The notes below the pieces were generated by a model, which searched no databases, was not told the DNA's origin, and saw only the letters and a list, made by a program, of their open reading frames with translations. A DNA stretch of 34,941 bases from Puniceicoccales bacterium (GTDB taxonomy: Bacteria; Verrucomicrobiota; Verrucomicrobiia; Opitutales; UBA953). Below, one piece after another: positions 17,463 to 24,398 of the stretch. A program made the translations under genes and the position numbers. The stretch spans positions 1 through 34,941 of the forward strand of contig JAITVQ010000138.1 of NCBI GenBank assembly GCA_031285745.1, given 5' to 3'. How positions within the stretch are numbered: the stretch's first letter is position 1; each line of letters opens with the position of its first letter.

Positions 17463-17831
17463 ATGAAACACATACTCTCTTTGATTGCTTTATGTGCCGC
17501 CGTGGGGTCTCTCATCTGCGCTTCGGCAATTATCATTTACATTGTGTCCTATGCAAACTCTACAAATCTATATCTTCAGTGGATAGGGGGACTATTTTTG
17601 GTGATGAGTCCGTTTTTATTTTCCTATTTTTTGTCTAATTATAAAAGTGAAACGCCTTCCCATGTTTCGTTAAAGGAGGATTATTCATCAAAGGAAGAGT
17701 ATAATAATCCAATGATATGTCCTCGCTGTAACGGATCGGGGGAGGCAGATAGTGGATCTCAAGAATCAGGGCAAGGTGGTTCGGTTTACCCCTGCGAAGT
17801 ATGTGGCGGAACCGGGCGATCTCGATGCTGA
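17463..17831 (+). CDS. Small membrane protein with DnaJ-type zinc-finger repeats
   Basis: The protein has 122 residues. Two hydrophobic helices (about 3-27 and 37-60) are followed by a hydrophilic tail with two CxxCxGxG-type knuckles, CPRCNGSGEA and CEVCGGTGRS, spaced as in half of a DnaJ zinc-binding domain. It probably sits in the inner membrane with the zinc finger facing the cytoplasm; the partner is unknown. The final codons and the stop (CGATGCTGA) lie inside a sequence that is repeated at 19154, the 3' end of the duplicated HAF block. The present C-terminus may therefore have been set by that duplication. It is convergent with the first HAF gene, with 6 bp between the stops. Codon and base composition are more AT-rich than in the addA-like gene before it. 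Confidence 0.7.
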   Translation: MKHILSLIALCAAVGSLICASAIIIYIVSYANSTNLYLQWIGGLFLVMSPFLFSYFLSNYKSETPSHVSLKEDYSSKEEYNNPMICPRCNGSGEADSGSQESGQGGSVYPCEVCGGTGRSRC

Positions 17832-17837
17832 CGTAAA

Positions 17838-19118
17838 TTATTCCGATTTCTTCGCAACAGGCACTGTCCACAGTGCGGCCTCCGAATACTCGGAGACTCC
17901 CCGTATTTTGGGAAGGTATTTGCTCGGCAGGCCAATTTCCTGATGAGCCCAATATAACGTCCTGATCCAAAAAGGTGGGTCATTCCAAACATATCCGACA
18001 ATTTGTCCGGACTCGTTGATCGCAACGGCCCGGCTGTGGTCATAACCGAGTGCACCCAGATTCTGCATGCCTCCCTCCTGCGTCCAGACAAACGCACGAG
18101 ACTTTCCGTTTTTTGTTAACGAACGTCCCACCACCTTCCCCGCATTATTGATGGCAACCGCATCACTGAAAGTTCCTCCGAGCGTCCCTAGGTCTTGCAT
18201 ACCGTCCTCCTGGGTCCATAAAAAAGCATGAATCGCGGGACCCTTGGTATCCGCATATCCCACTACCATACCCGCGTTATTGATAGCAGTCGCATTGCTG
18301 TCTCCACCAAAAGTAAGAGTTCGCATCCCATTTTCTTGGTCCCAGATAAAGGCATTTTCGTTTCCATTTGGGATCATTGAATCTCCGACAATCTTGCCCG
18401 CGTCATTGATATCTGAAATCCAACTGTAATCTCCTCCGAGAGTACCAATGACCTGCCCACCACCTTCCCTAGTCCAGATAAATGAATGCATCTTCCCCTG
18501 TTTCGTGAGCAATGTTCCCGTAACCACGCCTGCTTTATTGATAGCTTTGGGGCGAATGCGTTCCGTGTCGGGAATATCGAAGCTCTGCATGCCATCTTCC
18601 CGAGTCCACCAAAAGGCATGTTCTTCATTATCCCTAGTATCTGAATTTCCCACAATCATTCCTGCGTCATTGATGGCAGTAGCATAACTGTAATTACTCC
18701 CAAGAGTGCCGATATCCTGCATCCCCATCTCCTTTGTCCACAAAAAGGCACGGTTACCATGATTAGTTGTTCCCGTTCGCCCTGTAATCATGCCTGCGTT
18801 ATTATTGATGCCAACTGCCTCACAATAACTCCCACCGAGAGTACCGATATCCTGCGCCCCCGTCTGCTGCGTCCACAGAAAGGCACGTTGACGCCCATCT
18901 TTTTCCCACCAATGCCCAATCACCATCCCTGCGTCATTAATGCCAATAGCCTCACTGGCATCGCCTTCAAGAGTGCCAAGGAGTATCCCCATCTGGGGAT
19001 TGCGCTCCTTGCAAGCATAAGACAACAAAGCCAACAACGCCATACACGAGACGATAAAGATAACCACCTTTCTCCGTTTGCAGGATCCGGATAAAGTGTT
19101 CTTCGAGGGCGGGATCAT
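17838..19118 (-). CDS. HAF-repeat protein, copy 1 (eight repeats)
   Basis: This 426-residue protein has a short basic N-terminus, a hydrophobic anchor (about 17-35, VVIFIVSCMALLALLSYAC) and then eight repeats of about 40-48 residues. Each repeat has the form AINDAGxVVGxx...HAFLWTQExGMQDLGTLGG, the hallmark of the extracellular HAF family. Such repeats form small beta units resembling propeller blades, and their function is not established. It is probably anchored in the inner membrane or exported to the envelope. The Cys at the end of the anchor lacks a good lipobox (SYAC), so a lipoprotein is doubtful. It is a tandem paralogue of the next gene. The last ~40 residues before the tail are identical to it, which suggests recent duplication or gene conversion. 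One repeat more than copy 2. Confidence 0.85.
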   Translation of the reverse strand: MIPPSKNTLSGSCKRRKVVIFIVSCMALLALLSYACKERNPQMGILLGTLEGDASEAIGINDAGMVIGHWWEKDGRQRAFLWTQQTGAQDIGTLGGSYCEAVGINNNAGMITGRTGTTNHGNRAFLWTKEMGMQDIGTLGSNYSYATAINDAGMIVGNSDTRDNEEHAFWWTREDGMQSFDIPDTERIRPKAINKAGVVTGTLLTKQGKMHSFIWTREGGGQVIGTLGGDYSWISDINDAGKIVGDSMIPNGNENAFIWDQENGMRTLTFGGDSNATAINNAGMVVGYADTKGPAIHAFLWTQEDGMQDLGTLGGTFSDAVAINNAGKVVGRSLTKNGKSRAFVWTQEGGMQNLGALGYDHSRAVAINESGQIVGYVWNDPPFWIRTLYWAHQEIGLPSKYLPKIRGVSEYSEAALWTVPVAKKSE

Positions 19119-19168
19119 GATTATAAAAACGATAAATATAAACTAGGAAATTTTGATGCTGACGTAAA

Positions 19169-20356
19169 TTATTCCGATTTCTTCTCAACAGGCATTGTCC
19201 AAAGTGCAGCCTCCGAATTTTCGTGGACCCCTCGTCTATCGGGAAGGTATTTGCTCGGCAGGTTTATTTTCTGATGCGCCCAATATAACGTCCTGATCCA
19301 AAAAGGTGGGTCGTTCCAGACATACCCGACAATTTGGCCGGACTCGTTGATCGCAACAGCCCGGCTGTGGTCATAACCGAGTGCACCCAGATTCTGCATA
19401 CCTCCCTCTTGCGTCCAGGTAAACGCACGGTCTTTCCCGCTTTTTGTTGCCGAGAACCCTACCACCATTCCCGCGTCATTGATGGCAATGGCGTGGCTGT
19501 AATCACCACCAAGAGTCCCGAGTGTCCGCATACCACCTTCCTGGTCCCAGATAAAAGCATTTTCGTTTCCATCTGGGATATCTGACTTTGACCCGACAAC
19601 CTTGCCCGCGTCATTGATTCCGCAAACATAACTGCTATTTGCCCCAGGGGCATCAATGACCTGCCCACCACTTTCCCTGGTCCAGATAAATGAACGCCTC
19701 TTCCCCTGCTTCGTGCTTAATGCCCCCGCAGCCACACCTGCTTTATTGATAACTTGGGGACGAATGTGTTCCGTGTCGGGAATACCGAAGCTCTGCATGC
19801 CGCTTTCCTGCGTCCACCAAAAGGCATGCTTCTCATCATCCTTGGTGATAAAAGACCCCACCACCATCCCTGCGTCATTGATGGCAGTAGCATCACTGTA
19901 ATCACTCCCAAGAGTGTCAATATCCTGCATCCCCGCTTCCTGCGTCCACAAAAAAATATGTGCTTCTCCGTTATTGGTATATGAATTTCCCACGATCATG
20001 CCTGTGTTATTGATGCCAGTAACCGTAACAGACCCACTAAAAATTCTGCCAAGAGTACCAATATCCTGCATCCCCGTCTCCTGCGTCCACAGAAAGGCAC
20101 GTTGACTCCCATCTTCTCCTCGCCAATGCCCCACCACCATTCCTGCGTCATTAATGCCAATAGCGTCACTAGCTTTGCCTCCAAGCTTCCCAAGAAGCAT
20201 CCCCATCTCAGGATCGCGCTCCCGACAAACATAAGACAACAAGGCCAACAGTGCCACGCACGAAACGATAAGGATAATCACCTTCCTCCGTTTGCTAGAT
20301 CCGGATGGAGCGCTCTTCCGTTGTGGCGAGGTGTCGGGAGATTGGGGTGAGGTCAT
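19169..20356 (-). CDS. HAF-repeat protein, copy 2 (seven repeats)
   Basis: I start this 395-residue protein at the ATG at 20356, because this position matches the start context of copy 1. A longer frame adds 22 unlikely residues. The N-terminus is Ser/Pro/Lys-rich (SPQSPDTSPQRKSAPSG), followed by the same hydrophobic anchor as in copy 1 (ILIVSCVALLALLSYVC). Seven HAF repeats follow, with WTQExGMQ and INDAGMVVG cores. The tail after the last repeat (PPFWIRTLYWAHQ) is shared with copy 1, while the extreme C-terminus differs slightly (DRRGVHENSEAALWTM compared with KIRGVSEYSEAALWTV). The protein is presumably exported or displayed at the envelope. It lies 92 bp downstream of the purine permease on the same strand. 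No function beyond family membership can be claimed. Confidence 0.84.
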   Translation of the reverse strand: MTSPQSPDTSPQRKSAPSGSSKRRKVIILIVSCVALLALLSYVCRERDPEMGMLLGKLGGKASDAIGINDAGMVVGHWRGEDGSQRAFLWTQETGMQDIGTLGRIFSGSVTVTGINNTGMIVGNSYTNNGEAHIFLWTQEAGMQDIDTLGSDYSDATAINDAGMVVGSFITKDDEKHAFWWTQESGMQSFGIPDTEHIRPQVINKAGVAAGALSTKQGKRRSFIWTRESGGQVIDAPGANSSYVCGINDAGKVVGSKSDIPDGNENAFIWDQEGGMRTLGTLGGDYSHAIAINDAGMVVGFSATKSGKDRAFTWTQEGGMQNLGALGYDHSRAVAINESGQIVGYVWNDPPFWIRTLYWAHQKINLPSKYLPDRRGVHENSEAALWTMPVEKKSE

Positions 20357-20448
20357 GATTATAGAAATGATAAATATAGTTATGATATTATGACAACTCC
20401 GTTTCTGCAAAACGGAGGTCAAGCTGGAGATCCACCCAGCTGTGCGCC

Positions 20449-21804
20449 CTATTTTCCCACAAAAAACTTATCAAAAAAGTGCAGGGTAAAAACCAGTGCC
20501 AACACCCAGGCAGTAACCGATAATTCGCGAGCCCGGCCAACAGCAGTCATCAAGACCACCAACACAATCAGTCCCATTCCCACTCCGGCGCTGATGCTGA
20601 AACCGAGCGGAGTCATGATAATCGTCATGACTGCCGCCATTGTCACCGGGGTATCCTTGGTGTTCAGCTCTACCACCGCCTCAAACATCAGCAACCCGAC
20701 CATTACCAGCACGGGAGCCACGGCCACTTGGGGCACAATCAAAATCAGCGGCGTCAAAAAGAGCGCCAGCAAGAAACACGCCGCAGTGGTCAATCCGGTC
20801 AATCCCGTCCTTCCGCCAGCTTCCACTCCTGAGGCCGATTCGACATAGCTCACCACGGTCGAGGTTCCCAGCAGCGAACTGAAAATCGCCGCCACGGAAT
20901 CCGCCGTCAGCGCCCGGCCGATTCTCGGGCTGGTACCATCGGGCTGCATCAAGCCCGCCCGTTTGGTAACCCCGATCAGGGTGCCGATATTGTCGAACAT
21001 ATCCACGAGCAACAATGTCAGGATAACCGGCAGCGCCACCCAGAACTGGGTGGTCAGAAAATCAAACTTCAATTGAAAAGCCGTCGGAGCTAGGGAAGCC
21101 GGTGCGGAGAAAATCCGCTCCGGCAGGCTCGTCACCATCTGCGGGGTTCCATCGGGCAGGAGTGTTCCGTCGGGCACCCATAACCCCGCGATCGTGGTCA
21201 CGGCCACGGCAATCACAATGCCGCCCGGAACACGCCGCACCACCAGGATTGCCGTCAGCAGGAATCCTCCGAGGAAAAGCAACGTCGCCGGCTTTGTGGT
21301 ATCCCCGAGCGACAACAGGGTGGCACTATTGCTGACCACCAACCCGCCTTTTTGCAGGCCGATAAAAGCAATAAACACACCCAGCCCGCACGTCACCGCG
21401 ATCTTCAACCCATAAGGAATCGCCCGGACAATCCGGGCTCGCACCCCGGTCAACGACAACAACAGAAAAATAATCCCGTTCACAAACACCATTCCCAATG
21501 CCTGCTGCCACGGGATGTTCAGCTTCAGGCAAATTGTATAGGCAAAATAGGCGTTGATTCCCATGCCGGGAGCCAGGGCCAGCGGAAAATTTGTCATCAA
21601 TGCCATCAGCGCCGTGCTGATGGCCGCCCCCAGGGCAGTCGCCGTAATCAGGGCGCCCCGGTCCATACCTGTGACGGACAGGATGTCGGGATTCACCGCA
21701 AGAATATAGGCCATCGCCGCAAACGTGGTCAGTCCGGCCAGAACCTCCCGCAGGGGAGTGGTGCCGTTCTCCCGCAGGCGGAAAATACGCTCAAGAAAAA
21801 GCAT
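20449..21804 (-). CDS. NCS2-family nucleobase permease (AzgA/PbuG-like)
   Basis: This 451-residue inner-membrane transporter should import hypoxanthine, guanine or adenine with protons. Family hallmarks are REVLAGLTTFAAMAYILAVNP at the N-terminus, FPLALAPGMGINAYFAY, the KLDFLTTQFW-type loop (here LKFDFLTTQFWVAL), VDMFDNIGTLIGV, and GTSTVVSYVESASGVEAGGRTGLT, which carries the substrate-binding region. About twelve to fourteen hydrophobic segments are visible. The AzgA/PbuG branch fits better than the uracil/xanthine branch. The upstream DNA holds no recognisable purine riboswitch aptamer; instead it has a long palindromic element (21880-22026). The HAF gene pair follows on the same strand. Confidence 0.92.
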   Translation of the reverse strand: MLFLERIFRLRENGTTPLREVLAGLTTFAAMAYILAVNPDILSVTGMDRGALITATALGAAISTALMALMTNFPLALAPGMGINAYFAYTICLKLNIPWQQALGMVFVNGIIFLLLSLTGVRARIVRAIPYGLKIAVTCGLGVFIAFIGLQKGGLVVSNSATLLSLGDTTKPATLLFLGGFLLTAILVVRRVPGGIVIAVAVTTIAGLWVPDGTLLPDGTPQMVTSLPERIFSAPASLAPTAFQLKFDFLTTQFWVALPVILTLLLVDMFDNIGTLIGVTKRAGLMQPDGTSPRIGRALTADSVAAIFSSLLGTSTVVSYVESASGVEAGGRTGLTGLTTAACFLLALFLTPLILIVPQVAVAPVLVMVGLLMFEAVVELNTKDTPVTMAAVMTIIMTPLGFSISAGVGMGLIVLVVLMTAVGRARELSVTAWVLALVFTLHFFDKFFVGK

Positions 21805-21879
21805 GGGCGGAAAATGACCAAGGCTCCTCCGCCAACAAGGTTTTAATCAAAATCCCTCATGGGAAAAACCATTCCGTGA

Positions 21880-22026
21880 CCAAGGAGGGAACCGCGGATG
21901 TCGCGGATAAGACAAGGATAAGAAATGAGAAAATAACCCACCGTCGCTTGATGTTATGGTAAGAAAGTTTTTCTCATCCGTTTATCCCTCTCTTCATCCT
22001 TTTATCCGCGGTTTCTCTCTCCTTGG
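21880..22026. mobile_element. MITE-like palindromic element with CCAAGGAG ends
   Basis: The outer arms CCAAGGAGGGAACCGCGGAT (21880 onward) and ATCCGCGGTTTCTCTCTCC followed by TTGG (ending 22026) are inverted copies with a few mismatches. Inside them GGATAAGAAATGAGAAA is again complementary to TTTCTCATCCGTTTATCC. The whole 147 bp could fold into one long hairpin with a loop of about 30 nt. There is no coding capacity. This type of CGCGGAT-rich intergenic palindrome is familiar from many bacterial genomes, and such elements are presumed non-autonomous. No target-site duplication is obvious. Confidence 0.6.
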
Positions 22027-22195
22027 GGAAAGCTGATTATACCAGAGGTTACTGGTACCACCGATATGACAGGAAAAATGGATGTGAATCATCCAAAGAA
22101 AGAACAAAGTGTCCTCGATCTCCTCTGATAGACTCGCCAAGGCGATGCCTACCTCCAGTCCGAACCGTTACAAATGTCGATTTTGCAGATCGTCG

Positions 22196-22550
22196 AAACC
22201 ATCAACCGCAAAGTGGATCATGAAATTGTAGCCAGTAGAAAGCGCCATCCACAAAGTTTTCACCCGATTGTACAGAAACAATATGGCCGTCCGTAAAGTG
22301 GTTCATGGTTTTGTACAGCTCCGAAAGTACCAACCACAAAGTGGTTCATGGTATTGCAGCCAGTAGAAAGTGCCATCCGCAAAGTTTTCGCCCAATTGTA
22401 CGGAAACAATATGGCCATCCGTAAAGTTTTCATGACTTTGCACAGCTCCGAAGGTACCAACCACAAAGTGGTTCATGATATTGTCGCCGGTAGAAAGCAC
22501 CATCCACAAAGTTATCGAGGAATGTACGGCTGCAAAAGGAGCATCGCTAA
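22196..22550 (+). repeat. Intergenic array of eight 42-43 bp units in ABCABCAB order (127-128 bp higher-order period)
   Basis: Each unit contains CCRCAAAGT followed by KGTTCATGRTATTGTA or TTTCRCCCRATTGTA. The G of AAAGT falls at 22213, 22256, 22298, 22341, 22384, 22426, 22468 and 22511. The tail of the unit alternates strictly among three types: A, GCCAGTAGAAAGYGCC; B, CAGAAACAATATGGCC; C, CAGCTCCGAAAGTACCA. The result is a three-unit super-repeat of 127-128 bp. A degenerate further unit may precede it near 22165. The last unit is worn. The mixed 42/43 step breaks any reading frame. No unique spacers are present, so it is not a CRISPR array. Confidence 0.78.
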
Positions 22551-22892
22551 GTAGGCATAACCGATTCGGAACGGGTCGCAGGAATTTTACGCAAAAGGAT
22601 GCCGACGGATTAGCGCCTCAAAGATAAGAGGTAAGGAATTTTAAAGCTTATCTCCTTGGAATATGACCAAGGCCAGAACTCACGGTTGGTCCGGATTTGA
22701 CAGGGATAGGAAAAAACAAATGAGAGAAAAACATTACATTGTTCCAGACTCCGGTAAGAGAAATTTCCCTATCGGGTTATCCATGGTCGAGCGCCCTGTT
22801 ATGGTTTTTTACTACCATAAAATAGTTCTCCAATGCCCATCTATCGAACTTGCCCTGTCGGACAGCCCTTCCCTCTACACTGCACAGCAAAC
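22551..22892. other. Gene-free DNA between the repeat array and the MFS gene
   Basis: I see no convincing gene here. A short ORF (22663-22896, plus) has no recognisable features. The only structure is a weak hairpin, TTATGG with CCATAA (about 22799-22818), that might end the minus-strand MFS transcript. Confidence 0.4.
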
Positions 22893-24263
22893 CTAGGCAG
22901 CCCCCTCGTCATGCCTGGGCTGCGGAAGTGTCACGGCAAATGCCAACGGGATCATGGTTACAATCGCTCCCGCAATATAGACCCAGGTATGCCCCCCGCA
23001 TTTGAAATAGATCAGGGCCGCCAGCAATGGACCAAATACCCGGGCAAAGGCGCCGGCCGAGCGAAACACTCCCAGATTCCGTCCTTGTTCGCCGGAATTC
23101 GAATACAGGGAGACCAAGGCCGACAGGCTTGATTGGATCAAACCAACCGAAAAGGCGAAGAATACCATCGCCGTGTAAAATATAAACTTGGCCGAAACAC
23201 TGTCATTCTGCGTCGCGGCAATCAGCAGGAACGCAACAACCCCGGAAGCCAACCCCAGCAAAACAAGATTTCGTTCCCCAACCTTGTTGACAAAACGGCG
23301 CACAATGAATCCCTGCGCAATGATAAGAAAGATGCCGTTGAAGATGAACACCCAGGCATTGTCGTGCGGCTGGTAGCCGAACAATTCCGCCGTGGCAAAA
23401 ACCAGCACTGTCTCCGTGCCGCTAAACGCCACGGTAAAAAGAAAATTCGTCAACGTCGCACGCTTGATTCCGGGGGAACTGACGCGGCCCAATTCAAAAA
23501 TCGAGGCCCGATCCACCGGCACGGTTCGTTTTTCCGGAGGCAACGTCTCCTTGAAATATCGCCAGGCGAAAAACCAATTGGCCGCCGCAAGGACAAAGGC
23601 AATCAACGCAGAAAAGGAAAACGGATTCAGCGCCAGGGCATGCGTGCTCCGGACTCCGATTGGCGCCCATTCCCACTGTGCGGAAAAACCGCCCATCGCC
23701 GGGCCGACCAAAAACGCCAGGGCAAATGCCACGCCGACCAAGGCCATCCCCTTGGCCCGCTCCTTGCCGCTTGTCATATCGGCAGCCGCCGCGGTCGCCA
23801 CAGAAATATTTGCCGTCACCACCCCGAGAATAACCCGGGCCACCACCACCACCCAGAATGCTCCCGCAAAAACCCAGGTCAAATAAGCCAGCGCCGTCCC
23901 CGCGAGCGTGATCAGCAAAACAGGTCGCCGCCCGCACCGGTCGGAAAGTTTTCCCCACATCGGGGCAAAAACAAACTGCAACAAAGAATAGACCGAGCCC
24001 AGCAATCCTCCGAACAACGCCGCCGTCACAAACTCATTCCCTACACCACCACCCAGCCAATCGGCAAACCTGACCAACGCCCCCACCAACGTCCCCTCGT
24101 TCCCCTCGGCAGCCAGATAATGCGTCAACAACTTCGGATAAATCGGAATAATAATGCTGAACCCCAGGATATCCATGAACACTGTCAGGAAAATCAACCC
24201 AAGTGCCCGGCGGTTGGCAGGCTTGGGAGGCGATGGTTGTATTTCGGGGGAAGGTGCTCTCAT
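22893..24263 (-). CDS. Major facilitator superfamily exporter, TetA-like
   Basis: This 456-residue protein should have twelve transmembrane helices and act as a proton-coupled antiporter in the inner membrane. The N-terminus ALGLIFLTVFMDILGFSIIIPIYPKL is typical of the TetA/drug:H+ antiporter 1 branch (D in helix 1). Motif A is GKLSDRCGRRPVLL in the loop between helices 2 and 3, and helix 4/5 contains VARVILGVVTANISVATAAAADM, the family's motif C-like region. The substrate cannot be deduced. Large loops (about 45-60 and 195-215) are longer than in classical TetA. It is divergently transcribed from the secreted hexosaminidase gene across 135 bp containing an 11-bp inverted repeat, so the two may be jointly regulated; uptake or efflux of amino-sugar products is conceivable but unproven. 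Confidence 0.88.
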   Translation of the reverse strand: MRAPSPEIQPSPPKPANRRALGLIFLTVFMDILGFSIIIPIYPKLLTHYLAAEGNEGTLVGALVRFADWLGGGVGNEFVTAALFGGLLGSVYSLLQFVFAPMWGKLSDRCGRRPVLLITLAGTALAYLTWVFAGAFWVVVVARVILGVVTANISVATAAAADMTSGKERAKGMALVGVAFALAFLVGPAMGGFSAQWEWAPIGVRSTHALALNPFSFSALIAFVLAAANWFFAWRYFKETLPPEKRTVPVDRASIFELGRVSSPGIKRATLTNFLFTVAFSGTETVLVFATAELFGYQPHDNAWVFIFNGIFLIIAQGFIVRRFVNKVGERNLVLLGLASGVVAFLLIAATQNDSVSAKFIFYTAMVFFAFSVGLIQSSLSALVSLYSNSGEQGRNLGVFRSAGAFARVFGPLLAALIYFKCGGHTWVYIAGAIVTMIPLAFAVTLPQPRHDEGAA

Positions 24264-24276
24264 TTAAAAATAACCC

Positions 24277-24342
24277 AATAAAAGAGAATTTGTTAGCAGT
24301 GCAAATCCTCAAGGCTATCCGACGAAATCCCTCTCTTTTATT
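24277..24342. promoter_or_regulatory. Inverted repeat in the MFS/hexosaminidase divergent promoter region
   Basis: AATAAAAGAGA (24277-24287) and TCTCTTTTATT (24332-24342) are perfect 11-bp inverted copies 44 bp apart, in the 135 bp between two divergent genes. They could be paired operator sites. The arms are purine/pyrimidine tracts of low complexity, so chance is a real alternative. Confidence 0.35.
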
Positions 24343-24398
24343 TTTTGCCAAAAGAAAACATTTCCAAACTATTTCAGAAACAGATCAAACCCGCTATC

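Larger units (their letters stand above)
17823..20400. repeat. Tandem duplication of about 1.33 kb containing the two HAF genes
   Basis: GATGCTGACGTAAATTATTC, continuing for about 29 bp, occurs at 17823 and again at 19154. It marks the left ends of two tandem copies, 1331 bp apart. Upstream of both HAF starts the bases TCATGATTATA followed by ATAAATATA are also shared, marking the right ends. Identity is highest over the C-terminal coding part (about 17960-18100 compared with 19280-19420) and lower in the middle, where copy 1 has one extra internal repeat. Confidence 0.8.

Noticed and set aside
17838-20356. HAF proteins as lipoproteins
   Set aside because: The cysteine after the hydrophobic segment (SYAC, SYVC) does not sit in a proper lipobox; a plain anchor is more likely.
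21805-21880. Purine riboswitch upstream of the nucleobase permease
   Set aside because: No three-way junction with the conserved aptamer loops could be found in the short leader.
22348-22554. 68-residue plus-strand ORF with apparent 14-residue repeats
   Set aside because: Only three neighbouring units happen to be 42 bp apart; the rest of the array shifts frame, so the protein repeat is a by-product.
22663-22896. 77-residue plus-strand ORF
   Set aside because: No recognisable domain, no ribosome-binding site, and it overlaps the end of the MFS gene.
23133-24281. Long (382-residue) plus-strand ORF opposite the MFS gene
   Set aside because: Arg/Gln/His-rich antisense shadow of a clear twelve-helix transporter.
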